The notes: a model not told the origin generated them from the letters alone. A stretch of DNA of 40,330 bases from an uncultured Pelagibacteraceae bacterium (GCA_902518235.1 CABYFN010000007.1:1-40330); one strand, 5' to 3'; shown: positions 1-9,710, counted from the stretch's first letter. Program-made: numbers and translations.

Positions 1-1034
1 ACAAAGGTTTTAACTTAAAAAAAATTGGATTTAATGAAAATCAGAATTATTTTTTAGCTCAAAATTTAAATATTTCTCCTGACTTTAAGATACAGAGTGT
101 TGACGAAATTGACGTAAATTTTGTAAATACAAATGAAATATTAAACAACTTAAAAATTAAAAAAAATTCAAATAAGTATAATTTTATTGGAACCCAAATT
201 GATGGAGAACATTTAGTTGAAAGACTATTGAAAGGTAATAAAAAAAATAAAATTTCTAAATTATTTCATAATATTAATAGTTCATTAATATTCAGCATAA
301 ATAAAATTCATTTAGAAGAAGATACTTATCTTGAGAAATTTATAGGTGAATTTGATATAAAGGAAAATAAATTATTCTTAGCTAAGGCTGATGCAGTCTT
401 AGAAAATAATAAGAAATTTTCTTATTCTTATCGAACAACAATCAAAAATGAAAAAATTACTAATATATTCATCGATGAACCAAAACCGTTTATAAATAAT
501 TATAAATTTATAAAAGGTTTTGATGAAGGCGAATTAAAATTAAATTCTATTAAGATTGATAATACTTCTAGATCAAATCTAAAAATTACTAATTTTAAAG
601 TTAAGGAAGTACCAGTTTTAGCAAAAATACTTACACTCGCATCTTTGCAAGGAATTGCCGATCTTCTAACAGGAGAAGGAATAAGATTTAACGAATTTGA
701 AATGGATTTTAAGACAAAAAATAATCTAACAGAAATTGATGACCTTTACGCACTAGGACCAGCTATTTCAATAATGATGGAAGGTTACATTGAGAAAGAC
801 AGAGTAACAAGTTTAAGAGGAACATTAGTGCCAGCAACAACAATTAATAAAACAATATCTAAAATTCCTTTACTCGGTAACATCTTAGTTGGTAGTAAAA
901 CTGGTGAAGGTGTGTTTGGTGTAAGTTTTAAGATTAAGGGACCTCCAAATGATTTAAAAAGTTCAGTTAATCCAATAAAAACACTTACTCCAAGATTTAT
1001 TACAAGGACTTTAGAAATTATTAAAGGTAATTAA
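1..1034 (+). CDS. AsmA-like / DUF3971-type protein, C-terminal part (5' truncated by window edge)
   Basis: The reading frame is open from position 3 to the stop at 1032-1034, giving 343 visible residues, so the gene begins before the window. A TTG at 228 is only an internal codon; coding continues upstream without a stop. The C-terminal part has features I associate with AsmA/YhdP-like proteins: alternating beta-type segments, a stretch around SLQGIADLLTGEGIRF, then LRGTLVPATTINK and IPLLGNILVG close to the end. Such proteins are large inner-membrane-anchored periplasmic proteins linked to lipid transport towards the outer membrane. The role here is inferred from family resemblance alone. The gene converges on tyrS and the two stop codons share the palindrome TTAA at 1031-1034. 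Confidence is good for the frame and moderate for the family. Confidence 0.7.
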   Translation, partial: KGFNLKKIGFNENQNYFLAQNLNISPDFKIQSVDEIDVNFVNTNEILNNLKIKKNSNKYNFIGTQIDGEHLVERLLKGNKKNKISKLFHNINSSLIFSINKIHLEEDTYLEKFIGEFDIKENKLFLAKADAVLENNKKFSYSYRTTIKNEKITNIFIDEPKPFINNYKFIKGFDEGELKLNSIKIDNTSRSNLKITNFKVKEVPVLAKILTLASLQGIADLLTGEGIRFNEFEMDFKTKNNLTEIDDLYALGPAISIMMEGYIEKDRVTSLRGTLVPATTINKTISKIPLLGNILVGSKTGEGVFGVSFKIKGPPNDLKSSVNPIKTLTPRFITRTLEIIKGN

Positions 1035-2254
1035 ACTGTAATTTTAAAGTGCTTCTTCTTTCCTATAGATAACTTTACAAAACCTTTGCTGGAAAACAAG
1101 ATAGGATCAACAATATATTTTTCATCCTGTATATTTTTATTATCTATTTTAATAGCGTTTGATTTAATCAATCTTCTTATTTCAGATTTTGAAATATCTT
1201 TGTTAACAAATGAAATAAGCTCTATAATATTTTTTGATAAAATGTCATTTTTGACTTTAATTCCTGGAAGATTTTCACCAGTAGAGTTTTCTTTAAAGGT
1301 ATTTCTTGCAAGTTTTGCAGACTTTTCAGATTCTTTTTTCCCATGAAGCATTTCTGTCGCATTATTGGCGAGTAAAATTTTTAATTCATTAATATTTTTA
1401 TCTTTTAAGTTGTTTATTCCATCTAAAGATAAATCAGTGAACATTTTTAAAAACTTTAACACATCACGATCATCCGTATTTCTCCAAAACTGCCAATAAT
1501 CATATGGTGACAACATATCTTTATTAAGCCATATTGCACCTTTTTCGGTTTTACCCATTTTAGCGCCTGACGCTAAAGTTATAAGCGGTGTAGTTAAACC
1601 AAATACATGATTTCCAGATTCTCTTTTAATAAGCTCAACTCCATTTACTATGTTGCCCCATTGATCTGACCCACCAATTTGTAAGTTACACTTGTTTGAT
1701 TTATTAAGCTCATAAAAATCATATGCTTGCAGAATCATATAATTAAATTCCATGTAACTTAATGATTGTTCTCTTTCTAATCTTAATTTCACACTATCAA
1801 ATGTTAACATTTTATTGATTGTAAAATGTCTTCCTATATCCCTTAAAAAATTTATATAGTTAAGTTTGCTTAACCATTTATAATTATTAACAAATAAAGG
1901 TTTTAATTTAGGAATATTTGTTTTTAAAAAAATTTTAAAAACTTTTTTTATATTATTAATATTACTCTCTATCTGCTTTTCAGATAATAATTTTCTAGTT
2001 TCTTCTTTTCCAGATGGATCTCCTATTCTTGTTGTTCCTCCACCTAAAAGAACAATTGGTCTATGACCATGTTTTTGTAAAAGTCTAAGACACATTATTT
2101 GTAATAAACTACCAACGTGAAGACTTGGAGCAGTACTATCAAATCCAATATAAGCATTAGTACTTTCTTTATTTAATAAATTTGATAATTCCAATTCATT
2201 GGTACATTGATAATAGTATCCTCTATCTTTAAATTCTTTTAAAAAATTATTCAT
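1031..2254 (-). CDS. tyrS: Tyrosyl-tRNA synthetase
   Basis: This 407-residue class I aminoacyl-tRNA synthetase charges tRNA-Tyr in the cytoplasm. The HIGH motif appears as HVGS at residues 46-49, after YIGFDSTAPSLH. The tyrosine-binding stretch contains LQIGGSDQWGNI (residues 191-202), and the KMSKS loop is KMGKT (232-236). The C-terminal 80 or so residues fit the S4-like tRNA-binding domain usual in bacterial TyrRS. Length is normal for the bacterial family. The gene ends against the AsmA-like gene with a 4 bp overlap and is divergent from anmK across 47 bp, which must hold both promoters. No sign of damage. Assignment is secure. Confidence 0.96.
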   Translation of the reverse strand: MNNFLKEFKDRGYYYQCTNELELSNLLNKESTNAYIGFDSTAPSLHVGSLLQIMCLRLLQKHGHRPIVLLGGGTTRIGDPSGKEETRKLLSEKQIESNINNIKKVFKIFLKTNIPKLKPLFVNNYKWLSKLNYINFLRDIGRHFTINKMLTFDSVKLRLEREQSLSYMEFNYMILQAYDFYELNKSNKCNLQIGGSDQWGNIVNGVELIKRESGNHVFGLTTPLITLASGAKMGKTEKGAIWLNKDMLSPYDYWQFWRNTDDRDVLKFLKMFTDLSLDGINNLKDKNINELKILLANNATEMLHGKKESEKSAKLARNTFKENSTGENLPGIKVKNDILSKNIIELISFVNKDISKSEIRRLIKSNAIKIDNKNIQDEKYIVDPILFSSKGFVKLSIGKKKHFKITV

Positions 2255-2301
2255 AGGTCTATAGTCTTACAATATACATATTTTAATAAAAAAAAATAAG
2301 A

Positions 2302-3396
2302 ATGGAAAAAAATTTATCAGCACTTGGGTTCATGAGTGGGACATCTGGCGATGGTGTAGATTCTTCAGTTATTAGCTCTAATGGTAAAGACAGTATTATT
2401 ATCAAATATAATAGATTTGATGCTTATCCATCAAAGCTTTCAAATAAAATTCATAGAATAAAAGAAAAAATTTCTAAAATGCAAGATCTGTTAAAATATT
2501 CCTCAAATATTGAGGAATTAGAAAGAGAAATTACAGACTTCCATTTCGATATAGCAATTAAAATATCCAAACAAGTTAATTATGATCTTATAGGTTTTCA
2601 TGGTCATACAATTTATCATAATGCAGACGAAAAAATTTCTAAGCAAATTGGCTTAGGTAATAGTTTATCAGGTAAAATTAATAAAACTGTAGTTTACGAT
2701 TTCAGACAAAATGATATCAAAAATGGAGGGGAGGGAGCACCTTTAGCTCCAATTTACCACCTTGCACTTATAAAAACCTTATTCAGAGATAGTAACGTAA
2801 AAACCCCAATTTCAATATTAAATATTGGGGGTATAGCAAATATTACTGAAATTGATAAAAATTTTAAAATAACAAGTAGAGATATAGGACCAGGAAATTG
2901 CTTAATTGACAAGTGGATGAGAAAAAATTCTAACAAATCTTTTGATAAGGATGGTAATTTTGCAATAAAAGGTAAAACAGATAAATTTATTTTTGATCAA
3001 TATATGGATAACTATTATTATAGCAAAATTAATTCTAGAAGATCTCTGGATACGAATGATTTTGATATTTCCTTTGCAAAAGGTCTTTCGTTAGAAAATG
3101 GAGCAACTACAATTACTGATTTAACATCTGAATTATTATCAAAAAAAATTGGAAATAATGATATTTATGTTTGCGGTGGTGGTAGAAAAAATAAATACTT
3201 AATTAATTCGTTGAAAAATAAAATTAAAAATAAAGTTTCCTCAATCGATGATTTAAGTATTGAAGGTGACTTTATAGAGTCACAAGCATTTGCTTTCCTA
3301 GCAATTAGATCTTACCTAGGATTACCTATTTCATTTCCGTCTACTACTAATTGTAAATCACCCACAGTTGGTGGTACTATTATTAAAAATTCTTAA
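2302..3396 (+). CDS. anmK: Anhydro-N-acetylmuramic acid kinase
   Basis: This 364-residue cytoplasmic kinase phosphorylates and opens 1,6-anhydro-N-acetylmuramic acid released during murein turnover, giving MurNAc-6-phosphate for recycling. The N-terminus carries the family ATP-binding signature GFMSGTSGDGVDSS (residues 9-22). Further family stretches are GFHGHTIYH, NGGEGAPLAPIYH, NIGGIANIT and GPGNCLID, and near the C-terminus YVCGGGRKN followed by an ESQAFAFLA segment. Length matches AnmK. It is transcribed away from tyrS and its stop codon directly abuts that of the minus-strand hydrolase. No other murein recycling gene is nearby, so the link to peptidoglycan rests on the family alone. Confidence 0.95.
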   Translation: MEKNLSALGFMSGTSGDGVDSSVISSNGKDSIIIKYNRFDAYPSKLSNKIHRIKEKISKMQDLLKYSSNIEELEREITDFHFDIAIKISKQVNYDLIGFHGHTIYHNADEKISKQIGLGNSLSGKINKTVVYDFRQNDIKNGGEGAPLAPIYHLALIKTLFRDSNVKTPISILNIGGIANITEIDKNFKITSRDIGPGNCLIDKWMRKNSNKSFDKDGNFAIKGKTDKFIFDQYMDNYYYSKINSRRSLDTNDFDISFAKGLSLENGATTITDLTSELLSKKIGNNDIYVCGGGRKNKYLINSLKNKIKNKVSSIDDLSIEGDFIESQAFAFLAIRSYLGLPISFPSTTNCKSPTVGGTIIKNS

Positions 3397-4062
3397 TTAA
3401 TATAAAGCAGTCTCTTTTTTTATATATTTATTTAAAGATTTAATTAAAGCTAAATCACTTTTAGAGAAAAAATGATTTGCATCTTGAATAGACTCGAATT
3501 CAACTTTAATCCCTTTTTGTTCGCTTAGTCTTTTGTTTAAATCATTTATATGTTCTATTGGAACTAGTTCATCTTTTCTTCCATAAATCATCGTGCCAGA
3601 TGTGGGACATGGTGATAAAAAAGAAAAATCATAAACGTTAGGTTGAGGTGAAACAACAACGAACCTGTTTATTTCAGGTCTTCTCATTAGTAATTGCATT
3701 GCTATTAAAGATCCAAAAGAAAAACCCGAAATCCAACATTGAGAGTTATCAAAGTTTTCTCTTTCTAACCAATCTAAGGCAGCTGCTGCATCTGCAAGTT
3801 CTCCTTGCCCATTATCAAACTCACCATCACTTTTACCAACACCTCTAAAATTCACTCTACAAACTGAAAAATCATTATCTACAAATGTTTGAAATATATC
3901 GACAACAATTTTATTGTTCATTGTTCCACCGTACTGAGGATGTGGATGCAAAACCAACGCAATTGGCGAAGTGTTTTTTTTACTTTTAAAATATTTAGCT
4001 TCTAGTCTTCCTGCAGGACCTGGTATAAATATTTCTACAATTTTATTATCTACTGATGCCAT
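3397..4062 (-). CDS. Alpha/beta hydrolase of the dienelactone-hydrolase-like group
   Basis: A 221-residue protein with an alpha/beta hydrolase fold. HPHPQYGGTMNNK (39-51) is typical of a widespread bacterial hydrolase subgroup and should build the oxyanion hole. The nucleophile elbow is GFSFGS with Ser115. Asp164 in YGRKDELVP and His197 in DANHFF complete a plausible Ser-Asp-His triad. The NFRGVGKSDG motif (71-80) is also usual. The substrate cannot be read from the sequence; relatives are annotated only as hydrolases or esterases. It stops exactly where anmK stops and starts divergently from iscR, so it shares the 130 bp spacer 4063-4192. The family call is safe, the function open. Confidence 0.85.
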   Translation of the reverse strand: MASVDNKIVEIFIPGPAGRLEAKYFKSKKNTSPIALVLHPHPQYGGTMNNKIVVDIFQTFVDNDFSVCRVNFRGVGKSDGEFDNGQGELADAAAALDWLERENFDNSQCWISGFSFGSLIAMQLLMRRPEINRFVVVSPQPNVYDFSFLSPCPTSGTMIYGRKDELVPIEHINDLNKRLSEQKGIKVEFESIQDANHFFSKSDLALIKSLNKYIKKETALY

Positions 4063-4140
4063 TGATTATTAATCTCAAAAAAAATTAAGGTTTTTTCTAT
4101 CAAAATTGAGTGACAAAATGCAAGTTTTTAAATAGCAATT

Positions 4141-4165
4141 AATCTTGACTAAAATAGTCGGGTAT
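4141..4165 (+). promoter_or_regulatory. Type 1 IscR binding site
   Basis: Compared with the published enterobacterial type 1 consensus ATASYYGACTRWWWYAGTCRRSTAT, 23 of 25 positions agree; only the second and third bases differ. The core GACT-AAAAT-AGTC is at 4147-4159 and the right arm GGGTAT at 4160-4165 is perfect. The site covers the -35 hexamer and most of the spacer of the iscR promoter, so bound IscR would block RNA polymerase. In E. coli this site class is recognised only by the [2Fe-2S] form, which gives feedback on Fe-S status. Binding by this IscR is inferred. Confidence 0.8.
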
Positions 4166-4172
4166 ATATAAG
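4145..4172 (+). promoter_or_regulatory. Sigma-70-type promoter of the iscR-suf operon
   Basis: TTGACT at 4145-4150 and TATAAG at 4167-4172 are separated by 16 bp. Transcription would start near 4179, leaving a leader of only about 14 nt before the ATG at 4193. A weak GGA lies at 4186-4188. The overlap with the IscR site supports this pairing. The start point itself is predicted. Confidence 0.6.
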
Positions 4173-4192
4173 TCCCGTGAATTGCGGAAAAT

Positions 4193-4615
4193 ATGAAATT
4201 ATCAAGTAAAGGCAGATACGCTGTAATGGCTCTAGCGGATCTAGCAAAATTTGATTTAAAAGAGCCAGTATCGCTAAGAGATATATCTTTAAGACAAGGT
4301 ATATCGCTTGTGTATTTGGAACAGCTTTTTTCAAAATTAAAAAAGAACAAAATTGTTACAAGCGTTAGAGGTAATAGAGGTGGCTACGTATTATCAAAAC
4401 AAGCTTCTGAAATAAAAATTTCAGATGTATTTATTGCGGTCGATGAAAAAGTACAAACAGTTGGGTGTGAAAAACATTCAGAGAATGGCTGTAACGGTAA
4501 ATCTTCTAAATGTATTACGCATGATTTATGGGATGAGTTAGAAGATTATATAAATAATTTTTTCCAACAAAAAACATTAAGTGATTTAATTAATAAGAGA
4601 ATTTTAAATGGATAA
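4193..4615 (+). CDS. iscR: Rrf2-family Fe-S-sensing transcription regulator IscR
   Basis: A 140-residue Rrf2-family regulator. The winged helix-turn-helix fills roughly residues 1-65, opening with [18 protein letters not shown] and including [10 protein letters not shown]. The cluster-binding region has Cys92, Cys100 and Cys107 with His110 three residues after the last Cys. E. coli IscR has the same Cys-Cys-Cys-His order, with slightly shorter loops, and the following [16 protein letters not shown] stretch is also IscR-like. This argues for a [2Fe-2S] sensor and against RirA. It is the first gene of the suf operon and overlaps sufB by 8 bp. The IscR-type site in its own promoter predicts autoregulation of the whole operon. 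Confidence 0.92.
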   Translation: MKLSSKGRYAVMALADLAKFDLKEPVSLRDISLRQGISLVYLEQLFSKLKKNKIVTSVRGNRGGYVLSKQASEIKISDVFIAVDEKVQTVGCEKHSENGCNGKSSKCITHDLWDELEDYINNFFQQKTLSDLINKRILNG

Positions 4616-6050
4616 CAGACAAAAAGAAATTGAAAATCTAAAAGATTATAAGTACGGTTTTACAACTGATATTGAAAATACAAGAGCACCCAAGGGATTA
4701 AATGAAGATGTGATAAAATTTATCTCTAACATTAAAAAAGAACCACAATGGATGCTTGATTTTAGATTAAAAGCATATGAAAGATTTAAACAGTTAAAAG
4801 AACCTGATTGGCAAAAACCAAAATATCCAAAAATAGATTACCAAGATTTATATTATTATTCGGCACCCAAAAGTATGAAAGATAAGCCAAAGAACTTAGA
4901 TGATTTAGACCCTAAACTTTTAGAAACTTATAAAAAATTAGGTATACCATTACAAGAGCAAAAAAGACTTAATGGGATAGCAGTTGATGCAGTATTTGAC
5001 TCTGTTTCTGTCGCAACAACATTTAGAGAAGAACTTACGAAACAGGGAATTATTTTTTGTCCAATTTCAGAAGCTATACAAAATCATCCTGAATTAGTTA
5101 AAAAATATTTAGGTTCGGTTATACCAGTCACTGACCATTTTTTTGCAACTTTAAACTCTGCAGTTTTTACTGATGGATCATTTGCCTACATACCTGAAGG
5201 TATACGTTGCCCAATGGAACTTTCAACATACTTTAGAATTAACGCATCTAATACAGGACAATTTGAAAGAACACTAATAGTTGCTGATAAGGGAAGCTAT
5301 GTAAGTTATTTAGAAGGTTGCACCGCTCCAATGCGAGATGAAAATCAATTACATGCTGCAAATGTTGAATTAGTTGCGTTAGATGATGCAGAGATAAAAT
5401 ATTCTACAGTTCAGAATTGGTATCCTGGTGATAAAGATGGAAAAGGTGGAATTTATAATTTTGTTACAAAGCGCGGATTGTGCAAAGGAAAGAACTCAAA
5501 AATCTCTTGGACGCAAGTCGAAACTGGTTCTGCCATTACTTGGAAATATCCAAGCTGCATTTTAAAAGGTGATAATTCGGTTGGTGAATTTTACTCTATA
5601 GCTATTACAAATAATCATCAAAAAGCAGATACTGGAACTAAAATGATACATTTAGGAAAAAATACTAAAAGTAAAATAATATCAAAAGGTATTAGTGCTG
5701 GTTTCTCAGATATGACCTATAGAGGTTTAGTTGATATCTCTTCAAAAGCCGCAAATTCCAATAATTATACTCAATGTGACTCTTTATTAATGGGTAACAA
5801 ATGTGGGGCGCATACAGTTCCGTACATTAAAAATAAAAATTCAGAGTCTAATATTGCTCATGAAGCAACAACATCAAAAATTAGCGAAGAACAGTTACAT
5901 TACTGTCAACAGAGAGGTTTGAGTGCTGAAGAGGCAGTAGGGTTGATTGTTAATGGATTTTGTAAAGAGGTATTACAACAATTACCAATGGAATTTGCTG
6001 TAGAGGCTCAAAAACTAGTTGGTATTAGCTTAGAAGGAAGCGTTGGCTAA
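4608..6050 (+). CDS. sufB: Fe-S cluster assembly scaffold SufB
   Basis: A 480-residue cytoplasmic SufB, the scaffold subunit of the SufBCD complex that builds nascent Fe-S clusters. Family stretches include [20 protein letters not shown], then [19 protein letters not shown]. The C-terminal catalytic part has [20 protein letters not shown] and AHEATTSKI. Cys390 and Glu419 lie 29 residues apart, the same spacing as E. coli Cys405 and Glu434, which are required for de novo cluster assembly. It starts inside the 3' end of iscR (8 bp overlap), suggesting translational coupling, and its TAA overlaps the sufC ATG by one base. Length is normal. Confidence 0.97.
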   Translation: MDNRQKEIENLKDYKYGFTTDIENTRAPKGLNEDVIKFISNIKKEPQWMLDFRLKAYERFKQLKEPDWQKPKYPKIDYQDLYYYSAPKSMKDKPKNLDDLDPKLLETYKKLGIPLQEQKRLNGIAVDAVFDSVSVATTFREELTKQGIIFCPISEAIQNHPELVKKYLGSVIPVTDHFFATLNSAVFTDGSFAYIPEGIRCPMELSTYFRINASNTGQFERTLIVADKGSYVSYLEGCTAPMRDENQLHAANVELVALDDAEIKYSTVQNWYPGDKDGKGGIYNFVTKRGLCKGKNSKISWTQVETGSAITWKYPSCILKGDNSVGEFYSIAITNNHQKADTGTKMIHLGKNTKSKIISKGISAGFSDMTYRGLVDISSKAANSNNYTQCDSLLMGNKCGAHTVPYIKNKNSESNIAHEATTSKISEEQLHYCQQRGLSAEEAVGLIVNGFCKEVLQQLPMEFAVEAQKLVGISLEGSVG

Positions 6051-6784
6051 TGTTAAAAATAAATAAATTAAACGCAAAAATTGATAGTAAAGAAATTTTA
6101 AAAGAATTTTCTTTAAATATAAATCCTGGAGAGGTTCACGCTATTATGGGTCCAAATGGATCTGGTAAAAGCACATTATCAAATATTTTGTCAGGTAAAA
6201 AAGGATATGAAGTTTCAGGAGAAGTACTATTTGAGGAAAAAGATTTGTTTGAGCTAGAAACAGAGGAAAGAGCCCATAAAGGTATTTTTCTTGCTTTTCA
6301 ATATCCATTAGAAATACCAGGTGTAAATACAAATATATTCCTAAAGACTTCATTGAATGCAGTAAGGAAAGCAAGAGGTGAAAAAGAGCTTGATGCAATA
6401 GAATTTTTAAAATTAGTGAAAGAAAAATCCAAAGAACTTAAATTTGATGAGGAAAAATTAAATAGACAACTAAATGTTGGTTTTTCAGGTGGAGAAAAAA
6501 AGAAAAATGAAATTTTACAAATGTCATTATTAGCTCCTAAGTTATCAATTTTAGATGAAACAGACTCAGGTCTAGATATTGATGCATTAAGAATTGTAGC
6601 CGATGGTGTTAATTCATTAAGGGATAATAAAAATTCATTTTTAATAATTACACATTACCAAAGATTACTTGATTATATTAAACCTGATTTTGTCCATGTT
6701 TTAATGGATGGAAAAATTGTTAAATCTGGTGGGGCCGAGTTAGCTTTGGAGCTAGAAAAAAAGGGGTATGAAAATTTTCATTAG
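6050..6784 (+). CDS. sufC: SufC, ATPase of the SufBCD complex
   Basis: A 244-residue ABC-type ATPase that drives conformational change of SufB-SufD during cluster assembly; it is cytoplasmic and not a transporter. Walker A is GPNGSGKST (34-42), the Q-loop lies in FLAFQYP (80-86), the signature is [11 protein letters not shown] (145-155), Walker B is LSILDE (165-170) with the SufC-typical [10 protein letters not shown], and the switch His is His202 in [11 protein letters not shown]. Length equals other SufC proteins. The one-base TAATG junction with sufB and zero spacing to sufD fit stoichiometric expression of the complex. Confidence 0.97.
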   Translation: MLKINKLNAKIDSKEILKEFSLNINPGEVHAIMGPNGSGKSTLSNILSGKKGYEVSGEVLFEEKDLFELETEERAHKGIFLAFQYPLEIPGVNTNIFLKTSLNAVRKARGEKELDAIEFLKLVKEKSKELKFDEEKLNRQLNVGFSGGEKKKNEILQMSLLAPKLSILDETDSGLDIDALRIVADGVNSLRDNKNSFLIITHYQRLLDYIKPDFVHVLMDGKIVKSGGAELALELEKKGYENFH

Positions 6785-8032
6785 ATGAAAGAGCAATTAC
6801 AAAAAGATTTTGATAATACTGTTAGAAATTTAACTTTATCTCAAAAAGATATTGAAATAAAAAAATTTTATTTAGATAATTTTATTAACAAAGGTTTTCC
6901 AAACAGAAAAGAAGAAGACTGGAAATTTTCTGATCTTAACCAAATAATAAAAAAAAATATTGGAGAGCTAAGCTTTTATAGTGACTATACTTCTACAAAT
7001 AAAGTTGATACTTCTGCATTCGTAGATGGTCTAGAGCATAACAAAATAGTATTTATAAATGGAAGAATAGAAAAAATTGATTTTGATTATGAAAAAAAAG
7101 ACCAAATAGAAATAATTGATCAGTCGGAGACTATTAATAAATTTAATAGTAATAGTTCTTTATCTGACTTAAATAGCGCCTTTACTAACAAGTCTTTTAA
7201 AATAGTGGTTAAAGAGGGTTATCAATTAACAAAACCTCTAATTATCTATCATACAACCAACTCAAAAATTTGGTCTAAAAATATTAATTTAAGATTAAAT
7301 TTTGAATTATATGAAAATAGTTCATTAAGATTAATCGATTTATTTAAAGATACTTCAGAAAAAAATTTTTTAAATATTTTTTACAACTTTGATTTAAAAG
7401 AAAATTCTGTTTTAAAAAATTACAAAGTAGATAAATTAGAAAATAAAAATATTAAGTATTCCTTTAATAATATTGAGCAAGATAAAAATAGTATTTCAGA
7501 AACATTTATTTTATCCTCAGGATCTAATTTTTGTAAGAATGAAATTAATTGTAACTTAAATGGAGAATATTCATCAGCTTTTGTAAATGGTATTTTCTCT
7601 ATAAATAATAATAAACATCATGAAATCAGAACAATAATAAATCACTTAACTGAAAATACAAAAAGTTATCAACTTATAAAAAGTGTTTTAGAAGATAGTT
7701 CAAGAGCAGTATATCAAGGAAAAATATTTGTTAACTCTAAAGCACAGAAAACTGATGGTTATCAACTAAGTAAAGCAATACTGTTAAATAAAGATTCCGA
7801 GTTCAATGCTAAACCAGAGTTAGAAATTTATGCAGATGACGTAAAATGTTCACACGGTTCTGCATCTGGTAGTCTCAATGAGGACTCGATATTTTACTTA
7901 ATGTCAAGGGGATTAAATTATCAACAATCGAGAGAACTTTTGATAAATGGTTTTCTATTAGATGTTGTTGAAAAAATTACTGATCCTGAAATAAAAAATT
8001 TAATTAAAAATATGATTGGAATTAAGGAATGA
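6785..8032 (+). CDS. sufD: SufD, partner subunit of the SufBCD complex
   Basis: A 415-residue SufD that pairs with SufB and SufC and helps iron entry into the nascent cluster. The N-terminus shows NKGFPNRKEEDWKFSDL, the usual SufD motif for the helical part. The beta-helix core is less conserved. The C-terminal part has KTDGYQLSKAILL, KPELEIYADDVKCSHGSASG and FYLMSRGL. His357 matches E. coli His360, a residue important for cluster assembly. The protein is unusually rich in Asn, Lys and Ile, as expected in such A+T-rich DNA. It follows sufC without spacer and overlaps sufS by 4 bp. Confidence 0.94.
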   Translation: MKEQLQKDFDNTVRNLTLSQKDIEIKKFYLDNFINKGFPNRKEEDWKFSDLNQIIKKNIGELSFYSDYTSTNKVDTSAFVDGLEHNKIVFINGRIEKIDFDYEKKDQIEIIDQSETINKFNSNSSLSDLNSAFTNKSFKIVVKEGYQLTKPLIIYHTTNSKIWSKNINLRLNFELYENSSLRLIDLFKDTSEKNFLNIFYNFDLKENSVLKNYKVDKLENKNIKYSFNNIEQDKNSISETFILSSGSNFCKNEINCNLNGEYSSAFVNGIFSINNNKHHEIRTIINHLTENTKSYQLIKSVLEDSSRAVYQGKIFVNSKAQKTDGYQLSKAILLNKDSEFNAKPELEIYADDVKCSHGSASGSLNEDSIFYLMSRGLNYQQSRELLINGFLLDVVEKITDPEIKNLIKNMIGIKE

Positions 8033-9249
8033 AAATAGAGAACATAAAAACTGAGTTTCCAATATTTGATGAAAAAATCCAAAACAATGATTTAGTCTAT
8101 TTAGATAGTGCGAACTCATCACAAAAACCAAAAGTTGTAGCTGATAAAATCAATGAATTTTATACTAAACAATTTTCAAATGTTGGAAGAAGTGTCCATT
8201 ATTTAGCAGTTGCAGCAACAAACTTGTATGAAAATACAAGATCTTCTGTGCAAAAATATATTAATGCTAAAGACAAAAATGAGATAGTTTTTACCAAAGG
8301 AGCGACAGAAGCATTAAATTTAGTAGCCAATACTCTAGGGCAAAAATATCTGAATGAAGGTGATGAAATTTTAATTACAGAGCTTGAGCATCATTCAAAT
8401 TATGTGCCTTGGCATTTCTTAAGAAAATCAAAAAATATTAAAATTAATTTTGCAGAGGTAAATGATGATGGTGACATTTCTTTAGAGGATATTGAAAAAA
8501 AAATAACATCAAAGACTAAAGTAATAGCAATTACTCATTTATCTAACGTGACAGGAGCAATATTGCCTGTTAAAGAAATAACAGATTTAGCTCATTCAAA
8601 AGGGATAATAGTTGTCATTGATGGTTGCCAGGGAGCTCCTCATTTAAAATTAGATATGCAAGACTTAGATTGTGATTTTTATGCAATATCATGCCATAAA
8701 ATGTACGGACCAACTGGACTAGGTATTTTATACGGTAAAAAAAAGTGGTTAGAAGAGCTGCCACCTTATCAAGGTGGAGGTGGCATGATTAGAGAAGTCA
8801 AAAAAGATAAAATATCTTATGGAGATTTGCCGAATAAATACGAAGCTGGCACCATGGCTACAGCTCAAGTTATTGCATTTGATCAGTCAATAAAGTTTAT
8901 GGAGAGTGTCGGAATAGAGAATATTATGAAACACGAGGCTGATTTAGTTGAATATGGTCAAGAATTGTTACAAAAAAATAATTCTGTTAAATTGATTGGT
9001 AGTCCAAAAAATAAAGGTGGAGTTTTATCATTTACTTTAGAGGGTATTCACCCACACGACATTGCAACAATACTTGATGAAGATGGTGTTGCTATAAGAG
9101 CAGGCCATCATTGCTGTCAAATATTACATGATAAATTAAATATACCTGCTAGTGCAAGAGCGTCGGTTGGAATTTATAATACTAAAGATGATTTAGACAA
9201 GTTAAACGACTCAATTAATAACTGTAAAAAAATATTCAATTTAAAATGA
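8029..9249 (+). CDS. sufS: Cysteine desulfurase SufS
   Basis: A 406-residue class V aminotransferase-fold, PLP-dependent desulfurase that takes sulfur from L-cysteine as an enzyme persulfide. The Schiff-base lysine is Lys224 in ISCHKMYGPTG. The persulfide cysteine is Cys362 in RAGHHCC, matching E. coli SufS Cys364; a second Cys363 follows directly. PLP-contacting stretches include TKGATEALNLVA, ELEHHSNYVPW and VIDGCQGAPH. The length and RAGHHC motif place it in the type II (SufS) group and not IscS. It overlaps sufD and sufU by 4 bp on each side. Its partner here is SufU, with no SufE gene in the operon. Confidence 0.97.
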   Translation: MKIENIKTEFPIFDEKIQNNDLVYLDSANSSQKPKVVADKINEFYTKQFSNVGRSVHYLAVAATNLYENTRSSVQKYINAKDKNEIVFTKGATEALNLVANTLGQKYLNEGDEILITELEHHSNYVPWHFLRKSKNIKINFAEVNDDGDISLEDIEKKITSKTKVIAITHLSNVTGAILPVKEITDLAHSKGIIVVIDGCQGAPHLKLDMQDLDCDFYAISCHKMYGPTGLGILYGKKKWLEELPPYQGGGGMIREVKKDKISYGDLPNKYEAGTMATAQVIAFDQSIKFMESVGIENIMKHEADLVEYGQELLQKNNSVKLIGSPKNKGGVLSFTLEGIHPHDIATILDEDGVAIRAGHHCCQILHDKLNIPASARASVGIYNTKDDLDKLNDSINNCKKIFNLK

Positions 9250-9710
9250 ACTTAAAAGAGCTTTATCAAGAAATTATTTTAGAACATGGAAAAAATCCAA
9301 GAAATCTTGGTAAAACACATGAATTTAATAAAGATGCCAAAGGTCATAATCCATTATGTGGAGACAATGTTCATGTTTATCTTAAATTAAACGGACAAAA
9401 AATAGTAGAGGATATTTCATTTGAGGGAAGTGGATGTGCTATTTCAATGGCATCAGCTTCAATCATGACTGACTTAATCAAAGGCAAAAACGAACACGAG
9501 GCTAAGGAGATAGTTGAAGATTTTTTAGGAATGATAAAAGAAAATCCAGAATTAAAATCAGAATACTTAAAAGAAGATGAAAAAACTAAATTAATGTGTT
9601 TATCTGGTGTTAAACAATATCCAATGAGAGTAAAGTGTGCAACATTATCATGGCATACCTTTGTATCTGCATTAGACAACTCAGAGGAAACCACTAATAC
9701 CGAGTCGTAA
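9246..9710 (+). CDS. sufU: SufU, zinc-dependent sulfurtransferase partner of SufS
   Basis: A 154-residue IscU/NifU-N-type protein. Cys38, Asp40, Cys64 and Cys131 fit the SufU zinc-site pattern of Bacillus subtilis (Cys41, Asp43, Cys66, Cys128). The extra segment between Cys64 and the C-terminal Cys, containing LGMIKENPELKSEYLKEDE, is the insertion that separates SufU from IscU. An additional Cys118 lies in KLMCLSGVKQYP. SufU accepts persulfide sulfur from SufS and passes it to SufBCD, replacing SufE. The position directly after sufS agrees. IscU-like scaffold use is less likely because no hscA, hscB or iscS is present nearby. Confidence 0.92.
   Translation: MNLKELYQEIILEHGKNPRNLGKTHEFNKDAKGHNPLCGDNVHVYLKLNGQKIVEDISFEGSGCAISMASASIMTDLIKGKNEHEAKEIVEDFLGMIKENPELKSEYLKEDEKTKLMCLSGVKQYPMRVKCATLSWHTFVSALDNSEETTNTES

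Noticed and set aside
1086..1346. Plus-strand open frame of 86 codons opposite tyrS
   Set aside because: Antisense to the conserved S4-type end of TyrRS; low-complexity hydrophobic translation typical of A+T-rich shadow frames.
4193..4615. Assignment of the Rrf2 regulator as RirA
   Set aside because: The His three residues after the third Cys, the following THDLW stretch and the type 1 IscR operator favour IscR.
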